From: Micromonospora sp. WMMA1363
Lineage (GTDB): Bacteria; Actinomycetota; Actinomycetes; Mycobacteriales; Micromonosporaceae
Assembly: GCF_030345795.1 (NCBI RefSeq)
Contig: NZ_JAUALB010000001.1
Coordinates: 677,001 to 741,000 of the forward strand
Length of the DNA: 64,000 nt
Direction of reading: 5' to 3'
Part shown: piece by piece, positions 37,939-47,857 of the stretch
Position numbering within the stretch: the first letter of the stretch is position 1
Layout: each line of letters opens with the position of its first letter
Program-made: the position numbers and the translations under genes
Notes under the pieces: generated by a model
Seen by the model: the letters and a program-made list of their open reading frames with translations, nothing else
What the model was told of the DNA's origin: nothing
Database searches by the model: none

Positions 37939-39533
37939 GCCGCACCGGCGCGGTCGCGGGCCAACGCCCGGCGGTCGATCTTGCCGACCGGCGTGTACGG
38001 CAACGCCGCCGTCACGTGCAACCAGTCCGGCAGTTTGAACTCGGCCAGCCCTCTCTCGCGCAGGAAGGCGCGTACCTCGGCGAGGCTGGGCGGCGCGTCC
38101 CGGGCGACGACCACGGCGCACGTCTTTTCGCCGAGGCGGGAATCCGGCACCGGCACGACGGCCGCCGTCCGGACTGCCGGATGGGCCAGCAGGTGCGCCT
38201 CGACCTCGTCGACGGAGACCTTCTCCCCACCTCGGTTGATCACGTCCTTGATTCGGCCGACCACCACCAGCCGTCCCTCGGTGTCGCGGCGTACCAGGTC
38301 GCCGGTACGCAGGAAACCGTCGGCGGTGAACACCGTTCGGTTGTGTTCGGGCACGGCGTAGTAACCGCGCAGCGTGCACGGGCCGCGGGCCAGTAGCTCG
38401 CCGACCTCGCCGGCGGCGACGTCCCGGTCGGTGTCGTCGACGACCCGCAGCTCGTCGGCGGGGCTGAGCGGGGTGCCCTGGGTGGTCGCGGCGACCTCGT
38501 CGCCGTCGTCCGGTCGGGTGAAGCAGAGGACGCCTTCGGCCATGCCGAACCAGTGGGTCAGGGTCGCGCCGGTGGCGGGGCGGACCCGGCGGGCCACCTC
38601 GGGGCTGAGTGTGGCGCCGCCGACCTCGATGACCAGCCGCGACAGGTCGGCGCCGAAGATCCCGGCGGTTTCCACCCAGACCGGCAGCAGCGCCGGCATC
38701 AGCGTGGTCAGGGTGACGGATTCGGTCGAGACGAGCGGGAAAACCTCGTCCGGGGCCGGGCTGGCGGCGAGTACGGCGCGCCCGCCCGCGCGTAGCGCTC
38801 CCAGCACCCCGGGGCAGCCCAGCGCCGCGTTGTGCGCCACCGGCAGGGCAGCCAGGTAGGCGCCCTGCTCGTCGAACCTCATCGCCTCGGCGGTGGCTCG
38901 TAGCTGGAAGGCATAGTCGTCGTGGGTCCGCGGGATCAACTTGGGTAGGCCGGTGGTGCCGCCGGAGAGCAGGAAGAACGCCACCTCGGACGGGTCGGGG
39001 GCGGGCAGGTCCACCGGGCCGGCGTCAACGTCGGCCAGCGGGGTCAGCTCCTGCGCCTCGCCGGCGACGAGGAGGTGTTTGACGCCGGGCACCGCCGACC
39101 GCACGGCGCGGGCCAAATCCCGGTGGTCGGTGCCGGCCAGCAGGTCCGGCACCACCAGGGCGACCGCGCCGGAATACTCCGCGAGGTAGACCAGCTCGGA
39201 CCGGCGGTGGGCGGGCAACGCGAGCACCGGCAGGGCACCGATCCGGAAAAGCGCCACACACGTCACGACGAAGTCCGGCGTGTTCGGTAGCTGGACGACG
39301 ACCCGGTCGCCGGCCCGGATACCCAGTCCGACCAGTCCGGCCGCCAGCCGGTCGGCGCGCCGGTCCAGTTCGGCGTAGCTGTGCCGGCCGGTGCGGGTGA
39401 CCACGGCGGTCCGGTCGGGGTCGCGGGCCGCCCAGGGACGTAGCAGGTCCCCCAGCACCTCGCCGCGCCAGATGCCGTCGCGCCGGTAGCGCTGCGCGAA
39501 CTCGTCGGGCCAGGGGACGCATCCGGTCAGCAT
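37935..39533 (-). CDS. Aryl-acid AMP ligase (DhbE/YbtE/PchD-like) with altered substrate pocket
   Basis: A 532-residue adenylation enzyme. The N-terminus (WPDEFAQRYRRDGIWRG) is diagnostic for 2,3-dihydroxybenzoate/salicylate-AMP ligases, as are LPNTPDF, LSGGTTGLPKLIPRTHDDY and NRGGEKVSVDEVE. These load an aryl carrier domain such as the one opening NRPS1. The pocket loop that normally reads HN(Y/F)PLxxPG is HNAALGCPG here: the conserved Asn that holds the ortho-hydroxyl is kept, but the aromatic and Pro residues are Ala, which should enlarge the pocket. No salicylate synthase is visible, so the acid may come from the type II PKS. Confidence 0.88.
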   Translation of the reverse strand: MLTGCVPWPDEFAQRYRRDGIWRGEVLGDLLRPWAARDPDRTAVVTRTGRHSYAELDRRADRLAAGLVGLGIRAGDRVVVQLPNTPDFVVTCVALFRIGALPVLALPAHRRSELVYLAEYSGAVALVVPDLLAGTDHRDLARAVRSAVPGVKHLLVAGEAQELTPLADVDAGPVDLPAPDPSEVAFFLLSGGTTGLPKLIPRTHDDYAFQLRATAEAMRFDEQGAYLAALPVAHNAALGCPGVLGALRAGGRAVLAASPAPDEVFPLVSTESVTLTTLMPALLPVWVETAGIFGADLSRLVIEVGGATLSPEVARRVRPATGATLTHWFGMAEGVLCFTRPDDGDEVAATTQGTPLSPADELRVVDDTDRDVAAGEVGELLARGPCTLRGYYAVPEHNRTVFTADGFLRTGDLVRRDTEGRLVVVGRIKDVINRGGEKVSVDEVEAHLLAHPAVRTAAVVPVPDSRLGEKTCAVVVARDAPPSLAEVRAFLRERGLAEFKLPDWLHVTAALPYTPVGKIDRRALARDRAGAA

Positions 39534-39707
39534 GGTCGGCCTCCAGAGTGCCGGGCGGGGAAGCGCCCGCCGGGGCGGACCTGGCCGACGCTATGCGACG
39601 TGTCTTGGTCCGCACAAGTGTCTGTTGCTTCTAGCGTCGGAAAATCCACATACTTCATCTATCGTGGTCGTGCCCCAGGCCAACCCAACACAAGCGGTGG
39701 GAGACAC
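39534..39707. promoter_or_regulatory. Divergent promoter region: aryl ligase operon / ferredoxin-PKS operon
   Basis: A 174-nt gap, AT-rich at 39598-39670. TTGCTT (39625-39630) and CATACT (39649-39654), 18 nt apart, may form the -35/-10 of the ferredoxin operon. The hexamer ACATAC at 39648-39653 is a partial copy of the AACATAC motif seen at other promoters of the locus. Confidence 0.4.
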
Positions 39708-39905
39708 ATGATGCGGATAGTCGTGGACTACGACCGGTGCGACAGTCACGGGGTCTGCGCCGACCAGGCCCCCGAGGTGTTCGAGATCCGGGACGACGAC
39801 CTGATGTACGTGCTGGTCGAGCGGCCCTCCGAGGAGCAGCTGCCGCTGGTGGAAACGGCGGTACGGGGTTGTCCCAAGCTCGCCCTGTCGCTGCGGGAGA
39901 AGTGA
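39708..39905 (+). CDS. [3Fe-4S]-type ferredoxin
   Basis: A 65-residue ferredoxin. Three cysteines in CDSHGVC and GCPKLAL match the [3Fe-4S] ferredoxins that serve actinomycete P450s. ATG 39708 or 39711 follows GGGAG; the longer is given. It heads the 15-kb plus-strand operon whose last gene is a P450 (53581), a likely partner; the P450 at 980 is another. Three nt separate it from the thiolase. Confidence 0.9.
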   Translation: MMRIVVDYDRCDSHGVCADQAPEVFEIRDDDLMYVLVERPSEEQLPLVETAVRGCPKLALSLREK

Positions 39906-39908
39906 CCC

Positions 39909-41060
<1,152 letters not shown>

Positions 41061-41065
41061 CCCGC

Positions 41066-42304
41066 ATGGCCACCGAACTTCACCGGGACGCCGGGGACTT
41101 CTACCGGGACGCCCGCGACGACCTGGCCGGGCCGCTGGACGGCGTCCGGGTGCTCGACGTGACCAAGGTGTGGTCGGGCCCGCTGGCCTCCGCCGTCCTG
41201 GCCGACCTCGGGGCCGACGTCGTGCGGGTGGAGCTGCCGCACGGTCGCGACGGCGAGGTGCCGCCCCGGATCCCGGGCACCGGCCTGTCCTGGTTCCGGC
41301 AGACCGTCAACCGCAACAAGCGCAGCGTCGGGCTCGACCTGCGCCGGCCCGAGGGGCGGGAGAGCTTCCTGCGGCTGGTCGCCACCGCCGACGTGGTGGT
41401 GGAGAACTACAGGCCCGGGACGCTGGACGGCTGGGGGGTGGGCTGGGCGCAGTGCCGGGCGGTCCGGCCCGACCTGGTGTTCGTCTCGATCTCCGGATGG
41501 GGCCAGTTCGGTTCCCGCCGGGCGGAGGCCGCGTACGACCCGGTCATCCAGGCGGCCTCCGGCTGGATGGCGCTCAACGGTGCCCCACAGGGAGGCCCGG
41601 TGCGGGCGCCGACGTTCCTCGCCGACGAACTGGCCGGTCTGCACGGTGCGCTCGGCGCGCTCGCGGCGCTGTGGCACCGGCAGCGGACTGGTGAGGGACA
41701 ACACGTCGACGTGGCGATGTTCGACACCATGGTCGCCGGGAGCGCGGGCCTGCACACCCTCGCCGCGGCGGGCCGGCCGCCGCGGCGCTGGGGCAACCAG
41801 ACCGACTTCGTGGTGCCGGCGAACGTCTACCCCTGCGTTGACGGGCAGGTCTACCTGGCCGTCGCGTTGGACCGGCACTGGCGGGAACTGGCCGAGGCGA
41901 TGAGTCGGCCGGAGCTGGCCCGGGCGGAGGGCTTCGCCCGTGCCGCCGACCGGTTGGCCAACCGTGTCGAGGTGGACGCGGTCATCGCGCAATGGTGCGC
42001 CGCCCGGCCCGCCGACGAGGTGGTCGCCGCCTTGGTGCGGCGGGGTCTGACGGTGTCGAGGGTACGCACCGTCGCTGAGGTGGCCGCCGACCCGTACCTG
42101 GCCGAGCGGGCGATGTTGCAGCCCACCCCGCTGTGTGACGGCAGCACCGCCCCGATCGTGGGGCCGGCGGCGAAGTTCTCCCGGACCCCGACCCGGGTCC
42201 GGCGCGGGGCGCCCGCGCCCGGCGCGGACACCGCGCAGGTGTTCGCCGAACTCCCCACGGCGAGCACCGAATGCCCAAAGCAAACATACGACACCGCTTG
42301 CTGA
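41066..42304 (+). CDS. CaiB/BaiF family (type III) CoA-transferase
   Basis: A 412-residue CoA-transferase. Family signatures are VLDVTKVWSGPLASAVLADLGADVVRVE split over two strands, NRNKRSVGLDL, VVVENYRPG and an Asp-containing PTFLADELAGLHGALGA region. These move CoA between carboxylic acids without ATP, or act as racemases. GTG 41057 overlapping the thiolase stop is an alternative start. It is the last gene before a 99-nt gap with a new promoter region. Confidence 0.88.
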   Translation: MATELHRDAGDFYRDARDDLAGPLDGVRVLDVTKVWSGPLASAVLADLGADVVRVELPHGRDGEVPPRIPGTGLSWFRQTVNRNKRSVGLDLRRPEGRESFLRLVATADVVVENYRPGTLDGWGVGWAQCRAVRPDLVFVSISGWGQFGSRRAEAAYDPVIQAASGWMALNGAPQGGPVRAPTFLADELAGLHGALGALAALWHRQRTGEGQHVDVAMFDTMVAGSAGLHTLAAAGRPPRRWGNQTDFVVPANVYPCVDGQVYLAVALDRHWRELAEAMSRPELARAEGFARAADRLANRVEVDAVIAQWCAARPADEVVAALVRRGLTVSRVRTVAEVAADPYLAERAMLQPTPLCDGSTAPIVGPAAKFSRTPTRVRRGAPAPGADTAQVFAELPTASTECPKQTYDTAC

Positions 42305-42403
42305 CGGGTGTGCCGATGGTTCAGTATGTTGACCCGGGGGGCAATACAACACACCCGTCATGCGGCACGTCGTGTCGTGTGCGTCCGGCAGGAGAGGTTG
42401 GGC
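42283..42403 (+). promoter_or_regulatory. Complex promoter/operator of the type II PKS operon
   Basis: Three signals lie here. AACATAC at 42283-42289 and its reverse complement GTATGTT at 42324-42330. A perfect 11-bp inverted repeat, TGACGGGTGTG (42302-42312) and CACACCCGTCA (42350-42360), flanking the second copy. GACGGGTGT also occurs at 891-899 with GTATGTT 42 nt downstream; here the distance is 21 nt. The first copy overlaps the end of the CoA-transferase gene. A shared activator or repressor is inferred. Confidence 0.5.
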
Positions 42404-43144
42404 ATGTCCACTCAGCTCCGAGCTCTGGTGACCGGCGTCTCGCGTGGCATCGGCCGGGCGATCGCCCTGCGCCTCGCCGCGCAGGGCTACGCGGTCGCCG
42501 GCTGCTACAGCACCGGCGGCGAGGCAGCAGCCAAGACCCAGGCGGAGGTGGCGGCGTTCGGGGTGCCGGTGCACTTCGCCGCGTGTGACGTGTCCGACCT
42601 GGCCGCGGTCGACGAGTTCGTCGGCACCGCCGAGGAGCAGCTCGGCCCGATCGACTGCCTGGTGAACAACGCCGGGATCACCCGGGACAGCCCGTTGGTG
42701 CTGGCCACGGAGCAGGACTGGCAGGCGGTGCTGTCGACCAACCTGACCGGCACCTGGAACCTCTGCCGGGCGATGACGTTCCGCTTCATGAAGCGCCGCG
42801 CCGGAGCGGTGGTCAACATGTCCTCGGTGGCCGGCGTCTACGGCAACGCCGGACAGACCGCGTACGCGGCCAGCAAGGCTGGCATCATCGGGCTGAGTCG
42901 ATCGCTGGCCAAGGAGGTCGCCAGACACGGCGTCCGGGTCAACGTGGTGGCCCCCGGCTTCATCGAGACGGACATGACCGACGCCCTGGCGGGGAAGCTG
43001 CGTGACCAGGCGCTCAGCCAGATACCGCTGGGTCGCTTCGGCCGTCCGGAGGACGTCGCGGAGCTGGTTGCCTTCCTCTGCTCGGACAGCGCCGGCTACA
43101 TCACCGGGCAGGTCTTCCAGGTCGACGGGGGGATCACGCTGTGA
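42404..43144 (+). CDS. 3-ketoacyl-ACP reductase (FabG-type SDR)
   Basis: A 246-residue short-chain dehydrogenase. It shows GVSRGIG (NADP binding), [13 protein letters not shown], and the Ser-Tyr-Lys triad in NMSSVAG and YAASKAG, ending [10 protein letters not shown] as FabG proteins do. It would reduce beta-keto groups of the ACP-bound PKS chain. ATG 42404 has GGAGAGG upstream. First gene of the PKS core; the next start overlaps its stop (GTGA). Confidence 0.93.
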   Translation: MSTQLRALVTGVSRGIGRAIALRLAAQGYAVAGCYSTGGEAAAKTQAEVAAFGVPVHFAACDVSDLAAVDEFVGTAEEQLGPIDCLVNNAGITRDSPLVLATEQDWQAVLSTNLTGTWNLCRAMTFRFMKRRAGAVVNMSSVAGVYGNAGQTAYAASKAGIIGLSRSLAKEVARHGVRVNVVAPGFIETDMTDALAGKLRDQALSQIPLGRFGRPEDVAELVAFLCSDSAGYITGQVFQVDGGITL

Positions 43145-43569
43145 GTGCCCCGACCACGACCCGGCCCTGCCCACCGGGGGCCGCACCGTTGGCCGCTTTC
43201 GACGACATCGAGGTCGGCGCCGACGGACCGCAGGTCGACGTGGTGGTGGGTGTGCCGATCCGCGCCGACGACCCGAACCTGTGTGGGCACTTCCCCGGCT
43301 TCCCGGTGTTCCCCGGGGTGTTCATCATCGAGGCGCTGGCGCAGGCCGTGGACGTGGCGCTGCGGACCCCCGGGCAGCCCCGCCTGCGGTTGGTCTCGGT
43401 CGACGCGGTGCGTTTCCTCGCCCCGCTGCTGCCGCCGGACCGGTTGACCCTGCGCGTCGTCGCAACCGCCGACGGGCCGGACGGCTGGTCGGTCACCGCG
43501 TCGGGATGCCGCGCCGACGAGACCACGGCGGTGACCATCCGAGCCCGCTTCGGAGACGGCGATGCTTGA
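43141..43569 (+). CDS. 3-hydroxyacyl-ACP dehydratase (FabZ-like hotdog), catalytically complete
   Basis: A 142-residue single-hotdog protein. The FabZ motif [18 protein letters not shown] supplies the catalytic His and the downstream Glu. It dehydrates beta-hydroxyacyl-ACP to the trans-enoyl form. It overlaps the next hotdog gene by eight nt, implying stoichiometric expression and a heterodimer (see next entry), as in type II polyene and aryl-polyene systems. Confidence 0.88.
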   Translation: MSAPTTTRPCPPGAAPLAAFDDIEVGADGPQVDVVVGVPIRADDPNLCGHFPGFPVFPGVFIIEALAQAVDVALRTPGQPRLRLVSVDAVRFLAPLLPPDRLTLRVVATADGPDGWSVTASGCRADETTAVTIRARFGDGDA

Positions 43570-44152
43570 CCACCACCAGATCCGCGCGCTGCTACCGCAG
43601 CGCTATCCGCTGTTGCTGGTCGACCGGGTGCTCAGCATGACCCCGGGTACCCGCATCGAGGCGGTCAAGGCGGTCACCGGGACCGAGTCCTGCTACCGCG
43701 ATCTGACCGACGCCGCCCCGCCCGGTGACTACGCCTATCCGGCCTCGCTCGTGGTGGAGTCGCTCGGGCAGACGGCGGCCCTGCTCTGGCTCGCCGGCGC
43801 CGACCCGCCGGTCGGTGACGACCAGGTGCTGATGTTCGTCGGCGCGCGGGACGTCCGCTTCGACGGCGCCGCCTTCCCGGGCGACGTGCTCCGGCACACC
43901 GTCCACCTCGAACGGGTGATCGCCGACACCGCCTTCGCCACCGGCGAGACGTACGTCGGTGACCGACGCGTCGCGTACGTCGGCACCCTCATGGCCGCCC
44001 GACGTCCGCGAACGGCGCTCGCCGCGCCGGCCCTGGCCGGCGCCACGACCGCCACCCCGGGGCCACCGGTGTCCCCACAGCTCGGGAGCCATCCCGGTGC
44101 GGGGCGTTCCGGGCTCCGTCATCCCTCCGTTGGAAAGGCTGACCTGTCATGA
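43562..44152 (+). CDS. Second dehydratase-like hotdog protein, catalytic His missing
   Basis: A 196-residue protein whose N-terminus ALLPQRYPLLLVDRVLSM is typical of FabZ. The helix segment YPASLVVESLGQTAAL keeps the Glu, but the GHFP segment is replaced by AAPPGDYA with no His. After the hotdog (~145 residues) comes a Pro/Ala/Gly-rich tail of about 45 residues. It most likely pairs with the preceding intact subunit, one supplying His and the other Glu or only shape. The stop overlaps the ACP start (ATGA). Confidence 0.83.
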   Translation: MLDHHQIRALLPQRYPLLLVDRVLSMTPGTRIEAVKAVTGTESCYRDLTDAAPPGDYAYPASLVVESLGQTAALLWLAGADPPVGDDQVLMFVGARDVRFDGAAFPGDVLRHTVHLERVIADTAFATGETYVGDRRVAYVGTLMAARRPRTALAAPALAGATTATPGPPVSPQLGSHPGAGRSGLRHPSVGKADLS

Positions 44153-44403
44153 CGCAGACCGACCCCCGTATGGCCGAACTTCGCGACATCGTGGCGGAGG
44201 TGCTGGAGCTCGAGCCCGAGGAACTCACCGAAACCGGCGACTTCGTCGAGGACTACGAGGCCGACTCGCTGCGCGCCATCGAGATCCTTGCCCGGATCGA
44301 CAAGAAGTTCAAGATCGAGATTCCGCAGTCGGAGCTGCCGCAGCTGAACACCCTCAAGGCGGTCTACGACGCGGTGGTGCGGCATTCAGCTGGCGGGGCC
44401 TGA
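44149..44403 (+). CDS. Acyl carrier protein of the type II PKS
   Basis: An 84-residue ACP. The attachment site is DYEADSLRAIEI (Ser of ADSL), within an acidic helix II, followed by IEIPQSELPQLNTLKAVYDAV. It carries the growing polyketide for the KS/CLF, reductase and dehydratases around it. Five nt separate it from the KS gene. Confidence 0.93.
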   Translation: MTQTDPRMAELRDIVAEVLELEPEELTETGDFVEDYEADSLRAIEILARIDKKFKIEIPQSELPQLNTLKAVYDAVVRHSAGGA

Positions 44404-44407
44404 GCCC

Positions 44408-45613
44408 GTGAACCGGGTCGTGGTGACCGGGCTCGGCCCGGTGTCCAGCATCGGAATCGGAGTGTCCGCGTTCACCGACGGCCTGCGCACGGGCCGGTCG
44501 GGCATCTCCCCGATCAGCAGTTTCGACGCCAGTGGCTTCCCACACCGCAACGCCGGAGAGGTACCCGACTTCCAGCCGGAACGGTCGCTGCGCCGGGTCG
44601 ACCCGGCACGGTGGGGCCGGTCCAGCCAGTTCGCGGCCGCGGCCGCGCGACTGGCCCTGGCCGACTCCGGCCTCGACCCGGCCTCGGTCGAGGCCGATCG
44701 GGCCGGGGCGGTCGTGGGGACCACCAGCGGGGAGTCGGTCGTGGTCGAGGCAGTCACCGCCCAGCAGGTGGAGGGCGGCTTCGGCCACATGGACCCCGAC
44801 CTGCTCGGCCAGGTCACGGCCGGTCGGCTCGCCCACGCGGTGAACACCGAGCTGGAGCTGACCGGGGAGTCCCTCACCCTGGCCACCGCCTGCTCGGCGA
44901 GCAACTACGCGATCGGTTACGCCTACGACATGCTGGCCACCGGTGAGGCCGATGTGATGTTCGCCGGCGGTGCGGACTCGGTGTGCCGCTGGGCGCATGC
45001 CGGCTTCTACCGGCTGGGCGCGCTCACCGCGGACGCCTGCTCACCGTTCGACCGGGACCGTTCCGGCATCCTCACCGGCGAGGGCGGAGCGATCCTGATG
45101 CTGGAGAACCTGGACCACGCCCGGGACCGGGGCGCGCGGATCTACGCAGAGGTGCTCGGGTACGGGCTCAATTGCGACGCCAACCACCCGGTCGCGCCGG
45201 ACCGGACCAGCATCGCCGAGTGCATGCGGGTGGCGCACCGCAACGCCTCGATCAAACCCGAGGACGTGGACTACATCTGCGCCCACGGCACCGGGACTCC
45301 GGCCAACGACTCGGTGGAGGCGCAGGCCATCTTCGACGTGTTCGGCGACCGGGTGCCTCCGGTCAGCTCGATCAAGTCGATGATCGGCCACACCATGGGG
45401 GCGGCCAGCGGGTTCGGTGCGATCGCCGGGACCCTCGCCATCGCACACGGGTTCCTGCCACCGACCATCAACTGGTCGACCCCCGACCCGGCGTTGGACC
45501 GGCTGGATCCGGTGCCGAACACCGCCCGGCAGGCCGCCGTCCGGGTGGTGCAGAACAACGGTTTCGCCTTCGGCGGCAACAACGCCATCGTCCTGATCGG
45601 AGCCGTGGAATGA
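44408..45613 (+). CDS. Ketosynthase 1 (FabF-like, type II PKS KS-alpha)
   Basis: A 401-residue beta-ketoacyl synthase with the full triad: Cys in TACSASNYA, His in CAHGTGTPAND and His in SIKSMIGHTMGAAS. It ends NNGFAFGGNNAIVLIG as FabF-like enzymes do. With the following Cys-less protein it forms the chain-elongating KS/CLF heterodimer. GTG start at 44408; the stop overlaps the CLF start (ATGA). Confidence 0.94.
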   Translation: MNRVVVTGLGPVSSIGIGVSAFTDGLRTGRSGISPISSFDASGFPHRNAGEVPDFQPERSLRRVDPARWGRSSQFAAAAARLALADSGLDPASVEADRAGAVVGTTSGESVVVEAVTAQQVEGGFGHMDPDLLGQVTAGRLAHAVNTELELTGESLTLATACSASNYAIGYAYDMLATGEADVMFAGGADSVCRWAHAGFYRLGALTADACSPFDRDRSGILTGEGGAILMLENLDHARDRGARIYAEVLGYGLNCDANHPVAPDRTSIAECMRVAHRNASIKPEDVDYICAHGTGTPANDSVEAQAIFDVFGDRVPPVSSIKSMIGHTMGAASGFGAIAGTLAIAHGFLPPTINWSTPDPALDRLDPVPNTARQAAVRVVQNNGFAFGGNNAIVLIGAVE

Positions 45614-46764
45614 CGGGCGTCGTGATCACCGGGTGGGGCACGGTAAGCCCGGCCGGTGTGGGGCGTGCCGCGCTGGCGGACCGGCTGGCCGGAGCGCAGG
45701 TCGTGGTGACCGCGACCAACGGCCGCACGGTGCTGGCGGAGCCGGCTCCGGCCGCCCCGGTGGAGGTGACCACGCTGGTCGACGAGCCGCTGCCCACCCC
45801 GACCGGGCAGGCCCGGGTCGACTTCGACGTCCGCGCCCATCTCGGGCGCAAGGGCACCAGCTTCTACGACCGGGCCACCGCTCTGGCGGTGGTGGCCTGC
45901 GGCGACGCCCTACGGGACGCGCAGGCCGACGTGAACGACACCAACCGGGCCCGGCTGGGGGTGGTGCTCGGCACCTCGCTGGGCAGCTTCCAGTCCACCA
46001 GCAGCTACACCCGGGACACCCTGGTCCAGGAAAAGCCGTACCAGGTCAATCCGGTGCTGTTCCCGAACACGGTGATGAACTGTGCCGCGGGCCAGGCCGC
46101 CATCCGGTACGGGTTGCGGGGGGTGAACGCCACGGTGGCCACCGGCCCGCTGGCCTTCCTCGATGCCCTGCGCTACGGCAGCAACGCCATCGCCTGCGGA
46201 TACGTCGACGCGATGCTGGTGGGAGCGGTCGAGGAGTTCAGCCCGCACCGCGCCTGGATGACCTCGTTGACCGGGCGCCCCGGGCAGCACGTGCCGACCG
46301 GTGAGGCGGCCACGGTGTTCCTGCTGACCCGGACCGTCCGGCCAGACTGGACCGGCCCGCGTCCGGAGGCCGAGATCCTCGCTCTCACCACGGCGTACGG
46401 GCCGGGCGGCGGTGCGGCTGCGGACCGGGCGCTGGCCGGCTGCGTCCGGCGCGCGGTGCGGCGGGCCAGGGTAGACCCGGCCGAGGTCACCGCCGTGCTG
46501 ACCGGCGAGACGGGGCCGGACGACACCGACGAGTACGCCCCGGCCTGCGCGGCTCTCGGCCGCGAGCCGACCCGGCTGCGGGTCAGCCGCCTCTTCGGCC
46601 GGTGCGACGCCGCCGCCGGAGGCCTGGCCCTGGCCACCTTCCTCGCCGCCGCACCGGCCGAGGCCGCCCCGAATCTGACTCTGCTGACCGCCCGCAGCCC
46701 GGACGGCGGCACCGCCGCCGCCATCGTCAGGGGGTGGTCCGGTGCCGGCGCGTCTGGTCGCTAG
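45610..46764 (+). CDS. Chain-length-factor-like KS-beta (no active-site Cys)
   Basis: A 384-residue ketosynthase-fold protein. The region equivalent to TACS reads ATGPLAFLDAL, with Gly in place of Cys, so it cannot carry the acyl chain. This is the hallmark of CLFs, which pair with a KS and set chain length. The C-terminal part is shorter than in KS1 and the His motifs are lost. It overlaps the next KS by 23 nt. Confidence 0.88.
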   Translation: MTGVVITGWGTVSPAGVGRAALADRLAGAQVVVTATNGRTVLAEPAPAAPVEVTTLVDEPLPTPTGQARVDFDVRAHLGRKGTSFYDRATALAVVACGDALRDAQADVNDTNRARLGVVLGTSLGSFQSTSSYTRDTLVQEKPYQVNPVLFPNTVMNCAAGQAAIRYGLRGVNATVATGPLAFLDALRYGSNAIACGYVDAMLVGAVEEFSPHRAWMTSLTGRPGQHVPTGEAATVFLLTRTVRPDWTGPRPEAEILALTTAYGPGGGAAADRALAGCVRRAVRRARVDPAEVTAVLTGETGPDDTDEYAPACAALGREPTRLRVSRLFGRCDAAAGGLALATFLAAAPAEAAPNLTLLTARSPDGGTAAAIVRGWSGAGASGR

Positions 46765-47857
46765 CGAGGTGCGGACCTGCCTCGGTGACGGGGCGGAAAC
46801 CTTCGCCGCGCTGCTGGCCGGACGCAGCGGGCTCGGGCCGCTGCGACACGGCGACCCGGCGGCGCTGAACGTCGCTCACGGCTACCACATCGACGACGGC
46901 GGCGCGCGGGCGTGGGCCGCGAGCCGGTGGCTCGCGGACTGCGCCCGCCGAGCCGTCGCCGCCAGCGGCATCGACCCGGCCGCGCGTCGGATGGTCGCGT
47001 TGGTCGGTACGGGTCTGCGGGAACTGGCCGCGGTGGAAACCCTCGCCATCGGCGGCCCACGGTTCCCGCTCCACCGGCTGCACTTCGGCGATGTCCTCCG
47101 GGAGGCGGTGCCGGGGCTGCGGACGGTGCTGACGCTGAGCAACGCCTGTAGTGCCGGCGGGCACGCCCTGGCCCTCGCCGAGGACCAACTGACGCTCGGG
47201 GAAGCCGACGCGGTGCTGGTCTGCGGAACCGACGCCACCACCGAGTCGATGTTGGCGATGATCGGCCGGGTCGCCGACCAACCCACCGACGCGGTGCGTC
47301 CGTTCGACGCCGATCGGCAGGGGGTGCTGCTCGGCGACGGGGCCGCCGCCGCGGTTCTGGTACCCGACGACGACGCCCGGCCGGCCGTGGCCAGGATCGT
47401 CGCGACCGGCCTGTCCTGCGACGCCCACCACGAGACCGCGCCCTCGGTGACGGGGATCGGTCGCGCCATGCGGGACGCGCTGATTCGCGCCGGCCGCGTC
47501 GCGGGCGAGGTGGACCTGGTGGTGGCGCATGGTACCGGCACCGCTCTCAACGACCCCGCCGAGTGCGCGGCCCTGCGGCAGGTACTCGTCGAGGCCGGCG
47601 GTGATCCGGTCGTCACCGCCGTGAAGGGGGCCGTCGGGCACACCTCCGGCGCCGCCGCCATGGTCAACCTCGACGTGGCCGGGCGCTGCCTGGCCAGCGG
47701 TCAGGTGCCGCCGGTGGTCGGGCTGCGTCGGCCGCTGGCCGACGGGTGCGGGCTGCGCTTCGCCACCGGGCCGACGGCGCTGACCCCCAGGCTGGTGCAG
47801 TCCGAGGCCTTCGGCTTCGGTGGCGTCAACGCGGTCACTCTGGTGGAGTCCGCGTGA
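46742..47857 (+). CDS. Ketosynthase 2 (second KS of the operon)
   Basis: A 371-residue KS with an intact triad: Cys in SNACSAGGHALALA, His in AHGTGTALNDPAE and His in VGHTSGAAAMV. It lacks part of the N-terminal extension seen in KS1. A second KS beside a KS/CLF pair recalls aryl-polyene operons, where it is thought to prime or extend in a separate step. GTG start at 46742 inside the CLF gene. Confidence 0.9.
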   Translation: MPARLVASEVRTCLGDGAETFAALLAGRSGLGPLRHGDPAALNVAHGYHIDDGGARAWAASRWLADCARRAVAASGIDPAARRMVALVGTGLRELAAVETLAIGGPRFPLHRLHFGDVLREAVPGLRTVLTLSNACSAGGHALALAEDQLTLGEADAVLVCGTDATTESMLAMIGRVADQPTDAVRPFDADRQGVLLGDGAAAAVLVPDDDARPAVARIVATGLSCDAHHETAPSVTGIGRAMRDALIRAGRVAGEVDLVVAHGTGTALNDPAECAALRQVLVEAGGDPVVTAVKGAVGHTSGAAAMVNLDVAGRCLASGQVPPVVGLRRPLADGCGLRFATGPTALTPRLVQSEAFGFGGVNAVTLVESA

